Positions 8,919 through 16,373 of a stretch of 64,000 nt of DNA are shown piece by piece. The DNA is taken from positions 1 through 64,000 of the forward strand of contig LNDV01000034.1 of assembly GCA_001464765.1 (NCBI GenBank), read 5' to 3'. Below the pieces are notes generated by a model, which saw only the letters and a program-made list of their open reading frames with translations, was not told where the DNA came from and ran no database searches. Position 1 is the stretch's first letter; every line of letters begins with the position of its first letter. The position numbers and the translations under genes are program-made. Origin of the DNA: Betaproteobacteria bacterium Ga0077526. Its GTDB lineage: Bacteria > Pseudomonadota > Gammaproteobacteria > Burkholderiales > Ga0077523.

Positions 8919-11900
8919 ATGCAGTTATCCGGATTGCCCGGTCGCCCGCCGGGCAGACACCTCGTTCTGGCCTGGACGTGGCTTCTGGCCACAGGGCTGG
9001 CGATGACGGGAGAATCGTCTGCGCAGGATCTGTGTGCCCGCCCGATCGGTCATGTCGTGGCCGCGGAGGGTCGCGTCACGATCCATCGCAGTGCGGGCAA
9101 GCGTCACGACGTCGTGCGGGGACGCACCACACCCTTTTGTCAGGGCGACACGCTGGTGACCTCGGATCGAAGCCGGGCCGCCCTCGCCGTGAGCCCCGAG
9201 ACACACATCCGCGTCGACCAGAACACCCGTCTCGCGCTGACCGGCGGCGACGGCGAAACGGAAGTGGAGCTCATGCGCGAGCGCGCCACGATCGACGCCA
9301 AACCCGGTGGCGCATATTTCATGACGCGTTTCCCGAAGCGATTCAAGGTTCGCACTCGCTTCGTGAATGCCACGGTCGAAGGAACCGAGTTCGTGGTGGG
9401 GCTTGCTGCTGCCAACGCGGAGATCGCCGTGCTGGAAGGACGAGTACTGGCAGAGGACACGGGCGCGAACACCATGCCGCGCCGGGTCTTCGCCGGCCAG
9501 TCGACCGTGAGCGGCTCGAGCAGCATCACGCAAGTGGTGCGCCCCGCCGACCGTGTGCAGTGGGCGCTGCACTATCCGCGGCTATCGCGACCTTCCGAGC
9601 CGGGGGACTGTCCTGCGCCGGGCGCGAGTCGCGTGTGCCGCATCGAAGCCATCGAAGCGCTGCTCTCGGTGGGCCATGCCGACGAGGCCGAAGCGCTGTT
9701 CGCAGCCGGGAGCGCGGACGACGCCGATCTGCTGGCCCTGCGGTCCATCGTGGCGACGGTTCGCTCGGACCGTGTCCAGGCAAGCAGCTTCGCCCGGCGC
9801 GCGGTCTCGGCGGCGCCGGACTCGCTGCGCGCGCTCCTCGCGCTGGGCTATGCCGCGCAGGCGGAATCGGATATTCCGGGCGCTCTCGAGGCAGCCCGCG
9901 CCGCGGTAGCCGCCCATCCGACAGACGCTCTGGCGCGAGCAAGACTCTCCGAGTTGCTGCTGGCCGCCGGGGAAGTCGAAAAGGCCGAGCAGGAAGGGTC
10001 CGCCGCGGTGGCGGCCGACTCGGCGTCGGGTCGCCCGCTCCTGGCGCGCGGATTCGCCCGGCTCGCCTCAGGCCGCACGACCGAGGCGGAGGCGGATTTC
10101 GACGCAGCGCTCGATCGCGACAGCACGGACCCTCAGGCCTGGCTCGGCCGCGCCATTGCGCTCGTTCGCCGCGGCCTGCTCTCCGCCGGCCGGGATGATC
10201 TGGCGACGGCGGTCAGCCTCGATCCGGCGAACGCACTGCTTCGCTCCTATCTCGGCAAGGTGTACTTCGACGAACGCTCGTCTGCCCGCGATGCACTGGC
10301 CGGGGATCAGTTCGCGCTCGCGCGCCAGCTCGACCCCAACGACCCCACGCCCTGGTACTACGACGCCATTCGCAAGCAGATCGGCAACCGGCCCGGCGAG
10401 GCACTGGCCGACCTGGAGGAGGCACGCACGCGCAACGACAATCGGTCCGTGTACCGCTCCCGGCTGCTACTCGATCAGGATCAGGCAGCGCGCAGTGCGA
10501 GCAAGGCGCGCGTGTACAGCGATCTCGGGTTCGACCAGCTCGCCGTCGCGACGGCCGCCCGGTCGCTGTCCACCGACCCCGACAACTTCTCAGCGCATCG
10601 TTTCCTGGCGGAGGCGTATGCACTGCGTCCGCGGCACGAAGCGGCGCGCGTAAGTGAATTGCTGCAGTCGCAGTTGCGGCAGCCGGTCAACGCGACGCCG
10701 CTCCTCACGCAGCAGTCGGAGGCCAATCTGCTCGTGCCGTTCACGGGCGGTCCGATGGCCGCGTCGTCCCACGAATTCAACCCGCTGTTCCTGCGCGACC
10801 GCGCAACGCTGTCGCTCTCGGGATTTGGCGGCAGTCAGAACACGAAGGGCTCGGAAGTGTCAGCCGGCTGGCTGCACGGCAGCACCGCCGTGTCGGCCGG
10901 CGCGTACAGCCTCGACACGAACGGCTTCCGGCCCGGCGCGGATCTCCGGCAGGAGATCTACCGCCTGTTCGTCCAGCACGACGTGTCGGCATCGACGAGT
11001 CTTCAGGCGGAGGTCCGCACGGCACGCCTCGATCACGGCGACATCAAGCTGCGATTCGATCCGGCGAGTGCGCCGGCCGAGTACCGGCGCGGTCTCGACA
11101 CGAACACCTTGCGGCTCGGCGCGCGGCACGCGTTCTCGGCGAGCAGCGACGTCATCGGCTCGTTCATCCTCCAGCGCCGCGAGGAAGCTGTCATCGATCG
11201 GATTATCGACACTCAGGATCCGCTGATGCCGGTCGAGGTCGCGTTGCGTCAGCGGCTCGCCACGGACGCCGGGGTCGCCGAGGCCCAGTACTCGCATCGC
11301 TGGAACGCCGTTTCGATCAAGGCGGGGGCGGGCCTCTATCTCGACCGGACGGTGGACCGGGGCACCTTCGACGTGACCGATGCCACGTTCCAGTTCCCGA
11401 TCTTCAACGAGGTGATCGACGGGCGCCCGCGTGTACAGCACAGGAACGTCTACCTCTACTCGCATCTGCCGCTCGGTGATCGTGCCCGCCTCGTGGCCGG
11501 TCTGACGGCGGAACACTTCGAACGCAACGGCATCTTCGAACGCAACCGGATTCACCCGAAGCTCGGCGCGGTATACGAGCCCTTCGATGGGACGGTGTTT
11601 CGGGCCGTGGCACTTCGCGGGATGAAGCGGCCGCTCGCCGGAAATCAGTCGATCGAGCCCACGGAAGTGGCAGGATTCAACCAGTTCTTCGACGACGCCA
11701 ATGGCGCGACCTTCACGCGCTATGGCATCGCGGTGGACCAGCGGCTCGGCGCCACGCTGGCCGCCGGTCTGGAACTGTCGACGCGATCGCTGTCGACGCC
11801 GGAGACGCTCGGGTCGACGACGATATTCAATCCCTGGCGGGAGCGGCTGCACCGTGCGTACATAAGCTGGCTGCCGACGCCAACGCTCAGCCTCGGCCTG

Positions 11901-12293
11901 GAGCACTACATCGACCGCCAGTCCCGGCAGGTGCCGCCGGGAACGACGAACAACTCGTTCATTCAATCGCTCGACAGCCACCTGATGCCCGTCACGGCCA
12001 CGTGGCACGACCCATCCGGCTTCTTCCTGCGACTGCGGGCGACGCAGGTTCGCCAGGACGTGCGCTTCGCGTCCGCCACGGCGGGAACCACCGGCGGGGC
12101 CGACGTGTTCTGGTTGGCCGACGCCCAGTTTGGGTATAGATTAGCGCCGGGTCGGGCGGCGATTTCCGTGCAGTTCTTCAATCTGTTCGATCGCGAGTTC
12201 CGCTTCCAGAACACCGACCTCGTCGGCGATCCGCGTCCGCCTCTGTTCGCCCCCGGCCGCTCGCTGATGGTGAGGCTGTCCCTGACTCTCTGA
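8919..12293 (+). CDS. FecR-domain, TPR and outer-membrane beta-barrel fusion protein
   Basis: 1,124 residues; ATG 8919 is preceded by GGGGAGA, and a signal peptide ends near residue 35 (SSAQD). A FecR-type domain (about 38-175, with GDTLVTSDRSRAALAV and VEGTEFVVG) is followed by TPR helices (about 200-560) and a C-terminal region of alternating beta-strands (about 640-1124) ending RLSLTL, typical of an outer-membrane barrel. FecR domains usually relay signals to sigma factors, but none is adjacent. Here the partner seems to be the upstream CHASE2 cyclase or the downstream lipoprotein. Probable role: an outer-membrane scaffold or transducer. The fusion of a periplasmic FecR module to a barrel in one chain is notable. 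Confidence 0.8.
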   Translation: MQLSGLPGRPPGRHLVLAWTWLLATGLAMTGESSAQDLCARPIGHVVAAEGRVTIHRSAGKRHDVVRGRTTPFCQGDTLVTSDRSRAALAVSPETHIRVDQNTRLALTGGDGETEVELMRERATIDAKPGGAYFMTRFPKRFKVRTRFVNATVEGTEFVVGLAAANAEIAVLEGRVLAEDTGANTMPRRVFAGQSTVSGSSSITQVVRPADRVQWALHYPRLSRPSEPGDCPAPGASRVCRIEAIEALLSVGHADEAEALFAAGSADDADLLALRSIVATVRSDRVQASSFARRAVSAAPDSLRALLALGYAAQAESDIPGALEAARAAVAAHPTDALARARLSELLLAAGEVEKAEQEGSAAVAADSASGRPLLARGFARLASGRTTEAEADFDAALDRDSTDPQAWLGRAIALVRRGLLSAGRDDLATAVSLDPANALLRSYLGKVYFDERSSARDALAGDQFALARQLDPNDPTPWYYDAIRKQIGNRPGEALADLEEARTRNDNRSVYRSRLLLDQDQAARSASKARVYSDLGFDQLAVATAARSLSTDPDNFSAHRFLAEAYALRPRHEAARVSELLQSQLRQPVNATPLLTQQSEANLLVPFTGGPMAASSHEFNPLFLRDRATLSLSGFGGSQNTKGSEVSAGWLHGSTAVSAGAYSLDTNGFRPGADLRQEIYRLFVQHDVSASTSLQAEVRTARLDHGDIKLRFDPASAPAEYRRGLDTNTLRLGARHAFSASSDVIGSFILQRREEAVIDRIIDTQDPLMPVEVALRQRLATDAGVAEAQYSHRWNAVSIKAGAGLYLDRTVDRGTFDVTDATFQFPIFNEVIDGRPRVQHRNVYLYSHLPLGDRARLVAGLTAEHFERNGIFERNRIHPKLGAVYEPFDGTVFRAVALRGMKRPLAGNQSIEPTEVAGFNQFFDDANGATFTRYGIAVDQRLGATLAAGLELSTRSLSTPETLGSTTIFNPWRERLHRAYISWLPTPTLSLGLEHYIDRQSRQVPPGTTNNSFIQSLDSHLMPVTATWHDPSGFFLRLRATQVRQDVRFASATAGTTGGADVFWLADAQFGYRLAPGRAAISVQFFNLFDREFRFQNTDLVGDPRPPLFAPGRSLMVRLSLTL

Positions 12294-12350
12294 GCCGCCA
12301 GGCCGGCGCCTCGGGGAGCCGGTCCCAACAACGATTCAGGAGCCAATGTC

Positions 12351-12716
12351 ATGTCCGACAACGTCCTCGTGCGCGCCGCGCGCCGCCTGCTGCCGTTCGC
12401 TCTCCTCGCCGTGGTCTCCGGCTGTGCGGAGTTCGGCCGTCATCACGACCACGGCCCTGCCACGGCCCTGCCGCTGAACGGCGTGGCCGGCATCGTCTTC
12501 CTGCGGGATGGTCAGCCCGTCGTGGTGGACGCCAAGGGTGAGCCCGTGCCGACCTGCCAGCTGCCCACGGACAAGGTCGAGCGCGGCAAGAACCTCTGCC
12601 AGGCCACCTCGAACACCACCCTCCTCGACGTGACGCCCATCTCCGTCGTCACGCACACGGGCAGCACCTGCCGCACGTTCGTGATCGCCGGCAACATCCG
12701 CACCGTCTGCTGGTAG
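12351..12716 (+). CDS. Small lipoprotein
   Basis: 121 residues with a lipoprotein signal: a basic N-terminus, a hydrophobic stretch LLPFALLAVV, and lipobox SGC with the acylated Cys near residue 24. The mature part has four further Cys, which may form two disulfides (TCQLP, NLCQ, STCRT, TVCW at the end). CAGGAG lies 8 nt before the ATG. It sits 57 bp after the FecR/barrel gene and is probably its operon partner at the outer membrane. No family recognised. Confidence 0.75.
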   Translation: MSDNVLVRAARRLLPFALLAVVSGCAEFGRHHDHGPATALPLNGVAGIVFLRDGQPVVVDAKGEPVPTCQLPTDKVERGKNLCQATSNTTLLDVTPISVVTHTGSTCRTFVIAGNIRTVCW

Positions 12717-12742
12717 ACCGCTGACTCGGGGACGTCCCTTCG

Positions 12743-13879
12743 ATGAGCTGGATCACCGGCGTCGGTCTGACGCCTTTCGGCAAGCACCCGGGCCGCAGCA
12801 CGCTCGACCTCATGAGCGAGGCGGCCACGGGCGCCCTCGCCGATGCCCACCTGGAGCGGCGGCAGATCGACGGCCTGCTCACGGGCTACTCGACCACCTT
12901 TCCGCACCTGATGCTCTCGACGCTGTTCGCGGAGCACTTCGGCATCGTCCCGTCGTACGCCCATGCCATCCAACTCGGCGGGGCCACCGGTTTCGGCATG
13001 GTGATGCTCGCGCATCACCTCGTGGAGGCCGGGCTCGCGGAGAACGTGCTGGTCGTGGCCGGGGAGAACCGCCTGACGGGTCAGTCGAGGGACAGCGCGG
13101 TCCAGACGCTCGCCCAGGTCGGACACCCCGTGTACGAAGTGCCGCTCGGCGCGACGATTCCGGCGTACTACGGGCTCGTGGCGTCTCGCTACATGCACGA
13201 GTACGGCACCACGGAACAGGATTTCGCCGCGCTTGCCGTGCTCATGCGCTCGCATGCCGTACGGCACCCGGGTGCGCAGTTCCGCGAGCCGATCACCGAG
13301 GCGGACGTCCTCGCGTCGAAACCCGTTGCCTCGCCGCTCAAGCTGCTCGACTGCTGTCCCGTGTCGGATGGCGGTGCCGCCTTCGTCGTCAGCCGTCATC
13401 GCACCAGCGATCATGGCGTGCGCATCGTCGGGACAGCCCAGGCGCACACGCATCAGCACGTCAGTGCCGCACCGAGCCTCACGTCATTCGGTGCTGCCGA
13501 TTCCAGCCGTGCCGCGATGAAGGCGGCGGGCGTAGCGCTGGCTGACGTCGACTACGCCGCGATCTACGACAGCTTCACCATCACGGTCACGATTCTCCTT
13601 GAGGAGATCGGCCTCGCCCCGCGCGGTGCGGCGGGCCGCATGGCGAGGGATGGACACTTCTCGAAGACCGGCAAGGTGCCTCTCAACCTGCACGGCGGAC
13701 TGCTGTCGTACGGACACTGCGGCGTCGGCGGTGCCATGGCGCATCTGGTCGAGATGCATCTTCAACTCACCGGGCGCGCCGGGGACCGGCAGGCGGGTTC
13801 ACCGAAGCTCGCGCTGTTGCACGGCGATGGCGGCGTGCTGTCGTCGCACGTGAGTCTCGTCGCGGAGAGAGTGCAATGA
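12743..13879 (+). CDS. Thiolase-like acyl-CoA acetyltransferase (SCP2/lipid-transfer type)
   Basis: 378 residues of thiolase fold, resembling the SCP-x/lipid-transfer thiolase branch. Where classical thiolases carry the nucleophilic Cys, this protein reads QLGGATGFG, so that Cys is absent; the C-terminal catalytic loop NLHGGLLSYGHCG is retained. This is typical of the subgroup that pairs with DUF35 OB-fold proteins, such as the next gene, which overlaps by ATGA. In characterised cases such pairs act in side-chain retro-aldol cleavage or acyl transfer on CoA thioesters. The substrate cannot be read from the sequence. Confidence 0.85.
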   Translation: MSWITGVGLTPFGKHPGRSTLDLMSEAATGALADAHLERRQIDGLLTGYSTTFPHLMLSTLFAEHFGIVPSYAHAIQLGGATGFGMVMLAHHLVEAGLAENVLVVAGENRLTGQSRDSAVQTLAQVGHPVYEVPLGATIPAYYGLVASRYMHEYGTTEQDFAALAVLMRSHAVRHPGAQFREPITEADVLASKPVASPLKLLDCCPVSDGGAAFVVSRHRTSDHGVRIVGTAQAHTHQHVSAAPSLTSFGAADSSRAAMKAAGVALADVDYAAIYDSFTITVTILLEEIGLAPRGAAGRMARDGHFSKTGKVPLNLHGGLLSYGHCGVGGAMAHLVEMHLQLTGRAGDRQAGSPKLALLHGDGGVLSSHVSLVAERVQ

Positions 13880-14235
13880 CCCAGGCTTCCCTGCTCGACT
13901 GGACCGAGGGTGCTGAAGGCATCGTGTGGCAGCAATGCTCCGCCTGCGGTCACGGCTGGTACTTCCGGCGGACGTTCTGTCCGAAGTGCGGCGCCGGCTC
14001 GCCGGAAGCGAGGCAGGCCTCGGGCGCGGGCACCGTCCACGCCATCACCCGCGTCATGCGTGCACCGAGCGAAGCCCTGCGGCCCTACGCGCCCTACAAC
14101 ATCGTGCTGGTGGACCTCGGCGAGGGTCTTCGCGTCATGGCCCACGCCGACGACGGTGTGGCGATCGGTGATCGCGTGACGGCGGCATTCGTCACTTTCG
14201 GCGACCGGATCGTGCCGCGTTTCAGCAAGGGCTGA
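13876..14235 (+). CDS. DUF35 zinc-ribbon/OB-fold acyl-CoA-associated protein
   Basis: 119 residues. An N-terminal rubredoxin-like zinc ribbon (CSACGHGW and CPKCGA, about residues 22-41) precedes an OB fold (about 45-119). This architecture is the standard partner of SCP2-type thiolases, binding the CoA ester and completing the enzyme. The start codon overlaps the thiolase stop (ATGA), so the two are translationally coupled and probably form a complex. The gene ends 7 bp from a convergent membrane-protein gene. Confidence 0.9.
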   Translation: MTQASLLDWTEGAEGIVWQQCSACGHGWYFRRTFCPKCGAGSPEARQASGAGTVHAITRVMRAPSEALRPYAPYNIVLVDLGEGLRVMAHADDGVAIGDRVTAAFVTFGDRIVPRFSKG

Positions 14236-14242
14236 TCGGCGA

Positions 14243-15088
14243 TCACAGCCCGATGAAGGGCACGCCGGCCCGCGCCTGGTAGTACGTCATCACAGTGAAT
14301 GCCGCGTAGGCGACTGCGGCGAGCCATACGACCCATCGCTGGCCGCCATCCGACCGCCGGGCAAGCAGAACACCCACGAGCGGCAGCGCCTGCACCGCGT
14401 GGGTCGCCCAGAAGTGCGCCACCCGCAGGTCCCCTCCCGTGGTCGACCATCCGAGCAGCGGCAGACCGGGGTGCCCGGCCACGCCCCCCACCGAGTGACC
14501 CGACCCGCCCCCCAGTGCGCCGGCAAAGACGAGGGTACCGATGAAGGTCAGCACGGCACCCAGCACCATCGCCAGCCGGAGCGTCGCGGGAATCGCCGCG
14601 GTTTTCTCTCTCGCCACGAGCACGCCGGCCAGCAGGATGCCGAGCGTGAGTCCCACGGCGCCGATGCCCGCCGCCGAGTAGAGCGCGGCCGCCCAGGGCG
14701 TGCTGCGATTGAAGTGCGACGGCTGTCCGGCGAGCGCCATGCCGATCAGCCAGGCCATCTCCAGGATCGCAAGAACCGGCGTGACGTGCAGGACGTAGCG
14801 CGCGGCGAGCGTGCGCAGCGTCGACGCAGAGAGGTACCCGAGAAACCAGGCCAGCGTCCAGAAGTACGCCGTCAGCGACAGGAAGAACTTGATCGGCTTC
14901 ACCCAGAAGCTGTGGCCATCGATGCTGCGCGGGTCGATCAGCACGGCGAGCAGCAGCAACAGCGCCATCAGGCCCATGACGGTGCCGAGCGTGGTGAGCT
15001 TCGGCTGAAGGCGTCGCAGGCGGGCGTACCACCCTTCATCGCGGAGGAACACGGGCGCAGGCATGGCGTGAGCAGTGGACGGCATCAT
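14243..15088 (-). CDS. Polytopic membrane protein of unknown function
   Basis: 281 residues with about seven predicted transmembrane helices and the motif FWVKPIKFFLSLTAYFWTL near the N-terminus. The start is one of two adjacent ATG codons preceded by GGAGA; the longer upstream frame overlaps the ABA4-like gene and is not real. It lies 23 bp downstream of the ABA4-like gene in the same orientation and is probably co-transcribed under the divergent TetR regulator. I do not recognise the function; a role in lipid or pigment metabolism is only guessed from the neighbour. Confidence 0.75.
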   Translation of the reverse strand: MMPSTAHAMPAPVFLRDEGWYARLRRLQPKLTTLGTVMGLMALLLLLAVLIDPRSIDGHSFWVKPIKFFLSLTAYFWTLAWFLGYLSASTLRTLAARYVLHVTPVLAILEMAWLIGMALAGQPSHFNRSTPWAAALYSAAGIGAVGLTLGILLAGVLVAREKTAAIPATLRLAMVLGAVLTFIGTLVFAGALGGGSGHSVGGVAGHPGLPLLGWSTTGGDLRVAHFWATHAVQALPLVGVLLARRSDGGQRWVVWLAAVAYAAFTVMTYYQARAGVPFIGL

Positions 15089-15111
15089 GGTCGGGTCTCC
15101 AGGGTAGCGTG

Positions 15112-15549
15112 TCAGGGATGCGCCGTTGACGGAAATCCGGCTCTCGACCGGTACCAGCGCAACATCAGGAAGAGCAGCCAGCCGATCGGACCGAGCAGGA
15201 AGGTCATCACGAGCGCCGGCACCAGCATCCACTGGGGCATGCCGAGTCGCCGGGCTTCGCCCCGTTCCCACGTCCCGACCAGCAGGTCGAACACGAGGTA
15301 GTGCACCCAGCCGGCCAGCAGCAGGCCCGGTGTCGCGAACAGGCTGGCGACCCCGGCCAGGGAGGAGAAATCCCCCTTGCCCGATGACCAGAAGCCGAGG
15401 ATCAGCCCGCTGTACAGCAGGGCGTTGGCGCCGGCGGCCCCCCAGGCGAGGCGGCGCGGCCATTCGAACCGCATCGGAACGAGGATCAGCGCGACCCATG
15501 CCGCTCCCGCCACCGTCCCTGCCAGGGAAAACCAGGTTTCCAGTTCCAC
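15112..15549 (-). CDS. ABA4-like (DUF4281) integral membrane protein
   Basis: 145 residues with four hydrophobic segments and the family pattern ending GPIGWLLFLMLRWYRSR. It resembles the ABA4-like family named after a plant protein needed for neoxanthin formation; the bacterial function is unknown. It starts with GTG 15549 after AAAGGTG. Its promoter (TTGACA 15618-15613, 17-bp spacer, TAGCCT) is overlapped by one TetR operator, and the second operator lies just after the predicted start site, so repression by the divergent TetR protein is likely. Confidence 0.75.
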   Translation of the reverse strand: MELETWFSLAGTVAGAAWVALILVPMRFEWPRRLAWGAAGANALLYSGLILGFWSSGKGDFSSLAGVASLFATPGLLLAGWVHYLVFDLLVGTWERGEARRLGMPQWMLVPALVMTFLLGPIGWLLFLMLRWYRSRAGFPSTAHP

Positions 15550-15563
15550 GTCACACCTTTATG

Positions 15564-15618
15564 TAGACATTGTCTAGTTCCAGGATCGAAGGCTAGGCGC
15601 TAAACTAGACACTGTCAA
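15564..15618. promoter_or_regulatory. Two TetR-family operators and minus-strand promoter
   Basis: TAGACATTGTCTA (15564-15576) is a perfect 6-bp dyad with a 1-bp centre. TAGACACTGTCAA (15606-15618) is the same site with one mismatch. The centres are 42 bp apart, four helical turns. The second site contains the minus-strand -35 TTGACA; its -10 TAGCCT is at 15595-15590. The location between a TetR gene and two membrane-protein genes suggests autoregulation and repression of the divergent pair. Confidence 0.8.
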
Positions 15619-15643
15619 GAACAACCTGTGCAGGGGGAACTCG

Positions 15644-16303
15644 ATGGATCGGCGCAGCCGGACGAAGAGCGCGGAAGGGAGCTACCACCATGGCGCCCTA
15701 CGGGAAGCCCTGCTGGTCGCCGCGGAAGGCCTCATTGGAGAACAGGGCCTGGAGGGCTTCACGCTGCGGGAATGCGCCCGCCGCGCGGGCGTGTCGCACG
15801 GCGCGCCCGCCCACCACTTCGGTGACCTGCGCGGCCTGCTGTCCGCCTTCACGGCGCAGAGTTTCGAAACCCTCGACGCGCTGACCACGCGCTATCGCGA
15901 GGCCGCCGAACCGGAGCCCTACGCGCAACTGGTGGCGTCGGGCGTCGCCTATCTCGACTACGCGCTCGCCAACCGCGCGCGGTTCCAGCTCATGTTCCGC
16001 AGCGACCGGATCGATTTCGGCTACCCGCCGCTGCACGCGGCGGCCACTCGTGTGCACGACCACCTCCGCCAGTGCGTCGTCGCTGTCCTCACCGGGGAGG
16101 CTCGCCAGCCTGAAGACCTCCCGGATGCCGCAGTACTCGCCCGGACGACCCAGGCGTGGTCGTTCGTGCACGGATTCGCCACGCTATATCTCGACAACGG
16201 CCTGTTCGCCTCGCAGGTCGGCGGCACGCCTGCCCGCGCCCGGAGCGCCTACGTGGCGCTGATGCTGGGCATGAGAGACACGTTCGAAGGCGACCCGGAC
16301 TGA
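15644..16303 (+). CDS. TetR/AcrR-family transcriptional regulator
   Basis: 219 residues. The N-terminal helix-turn-helix (about 20-65: LREALLVAAEGLIGEQGLEG, then TLRECARRAGVSHGAPAHHF) is typical of TetR proteins, and the C-terminal ligand domain resembles the WHG/TetR_C_13 type (SFVHGFATLYLDNG). The gene is divergent from the ABA4-like and polytopic membrane-protein genes, and two copies of a TAGACA-N-TGTCTA dyad lie in between. It probably represses both transcripts until an unknown, likely lipophilic or acyl-CoA, ligand binds. Confidence 0.9.
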   Translation: MDRRSRTKSAEGSYHHGALREALLVAAEGLIGEQGLEGFTLRECARRAGVSHGAPAHHFGDLRGLLSAFTAQSFETLDALTTRYREAAEPEPYAQLVASGVAYLDYALANRARFQLMFRSDRIDFGYPPLHAAATRVHDHLRQCVVAVLTGEARQPEDLPDAAVLARTTQAWSFVHGFATLYLDNGLFASQVGGTPARARSAYVALMLGMRDTFEGDPD

Positions 16304-16373
16304 CACGGTGCCATCTTGCCGGGCCGGATTTCCGTTACGCTCGCGCCTCCCTTCGACTCACCGGTCCCGCATC

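Noticed and set aside
14243..15499. 418-codon version of the polytopic membrane protein
   Set aside because: The extra 137 N-terminal codons lie inside the ABA4-like gene in another frame; the ATG pair at 15088/15085 has a good ribosome-binding site.
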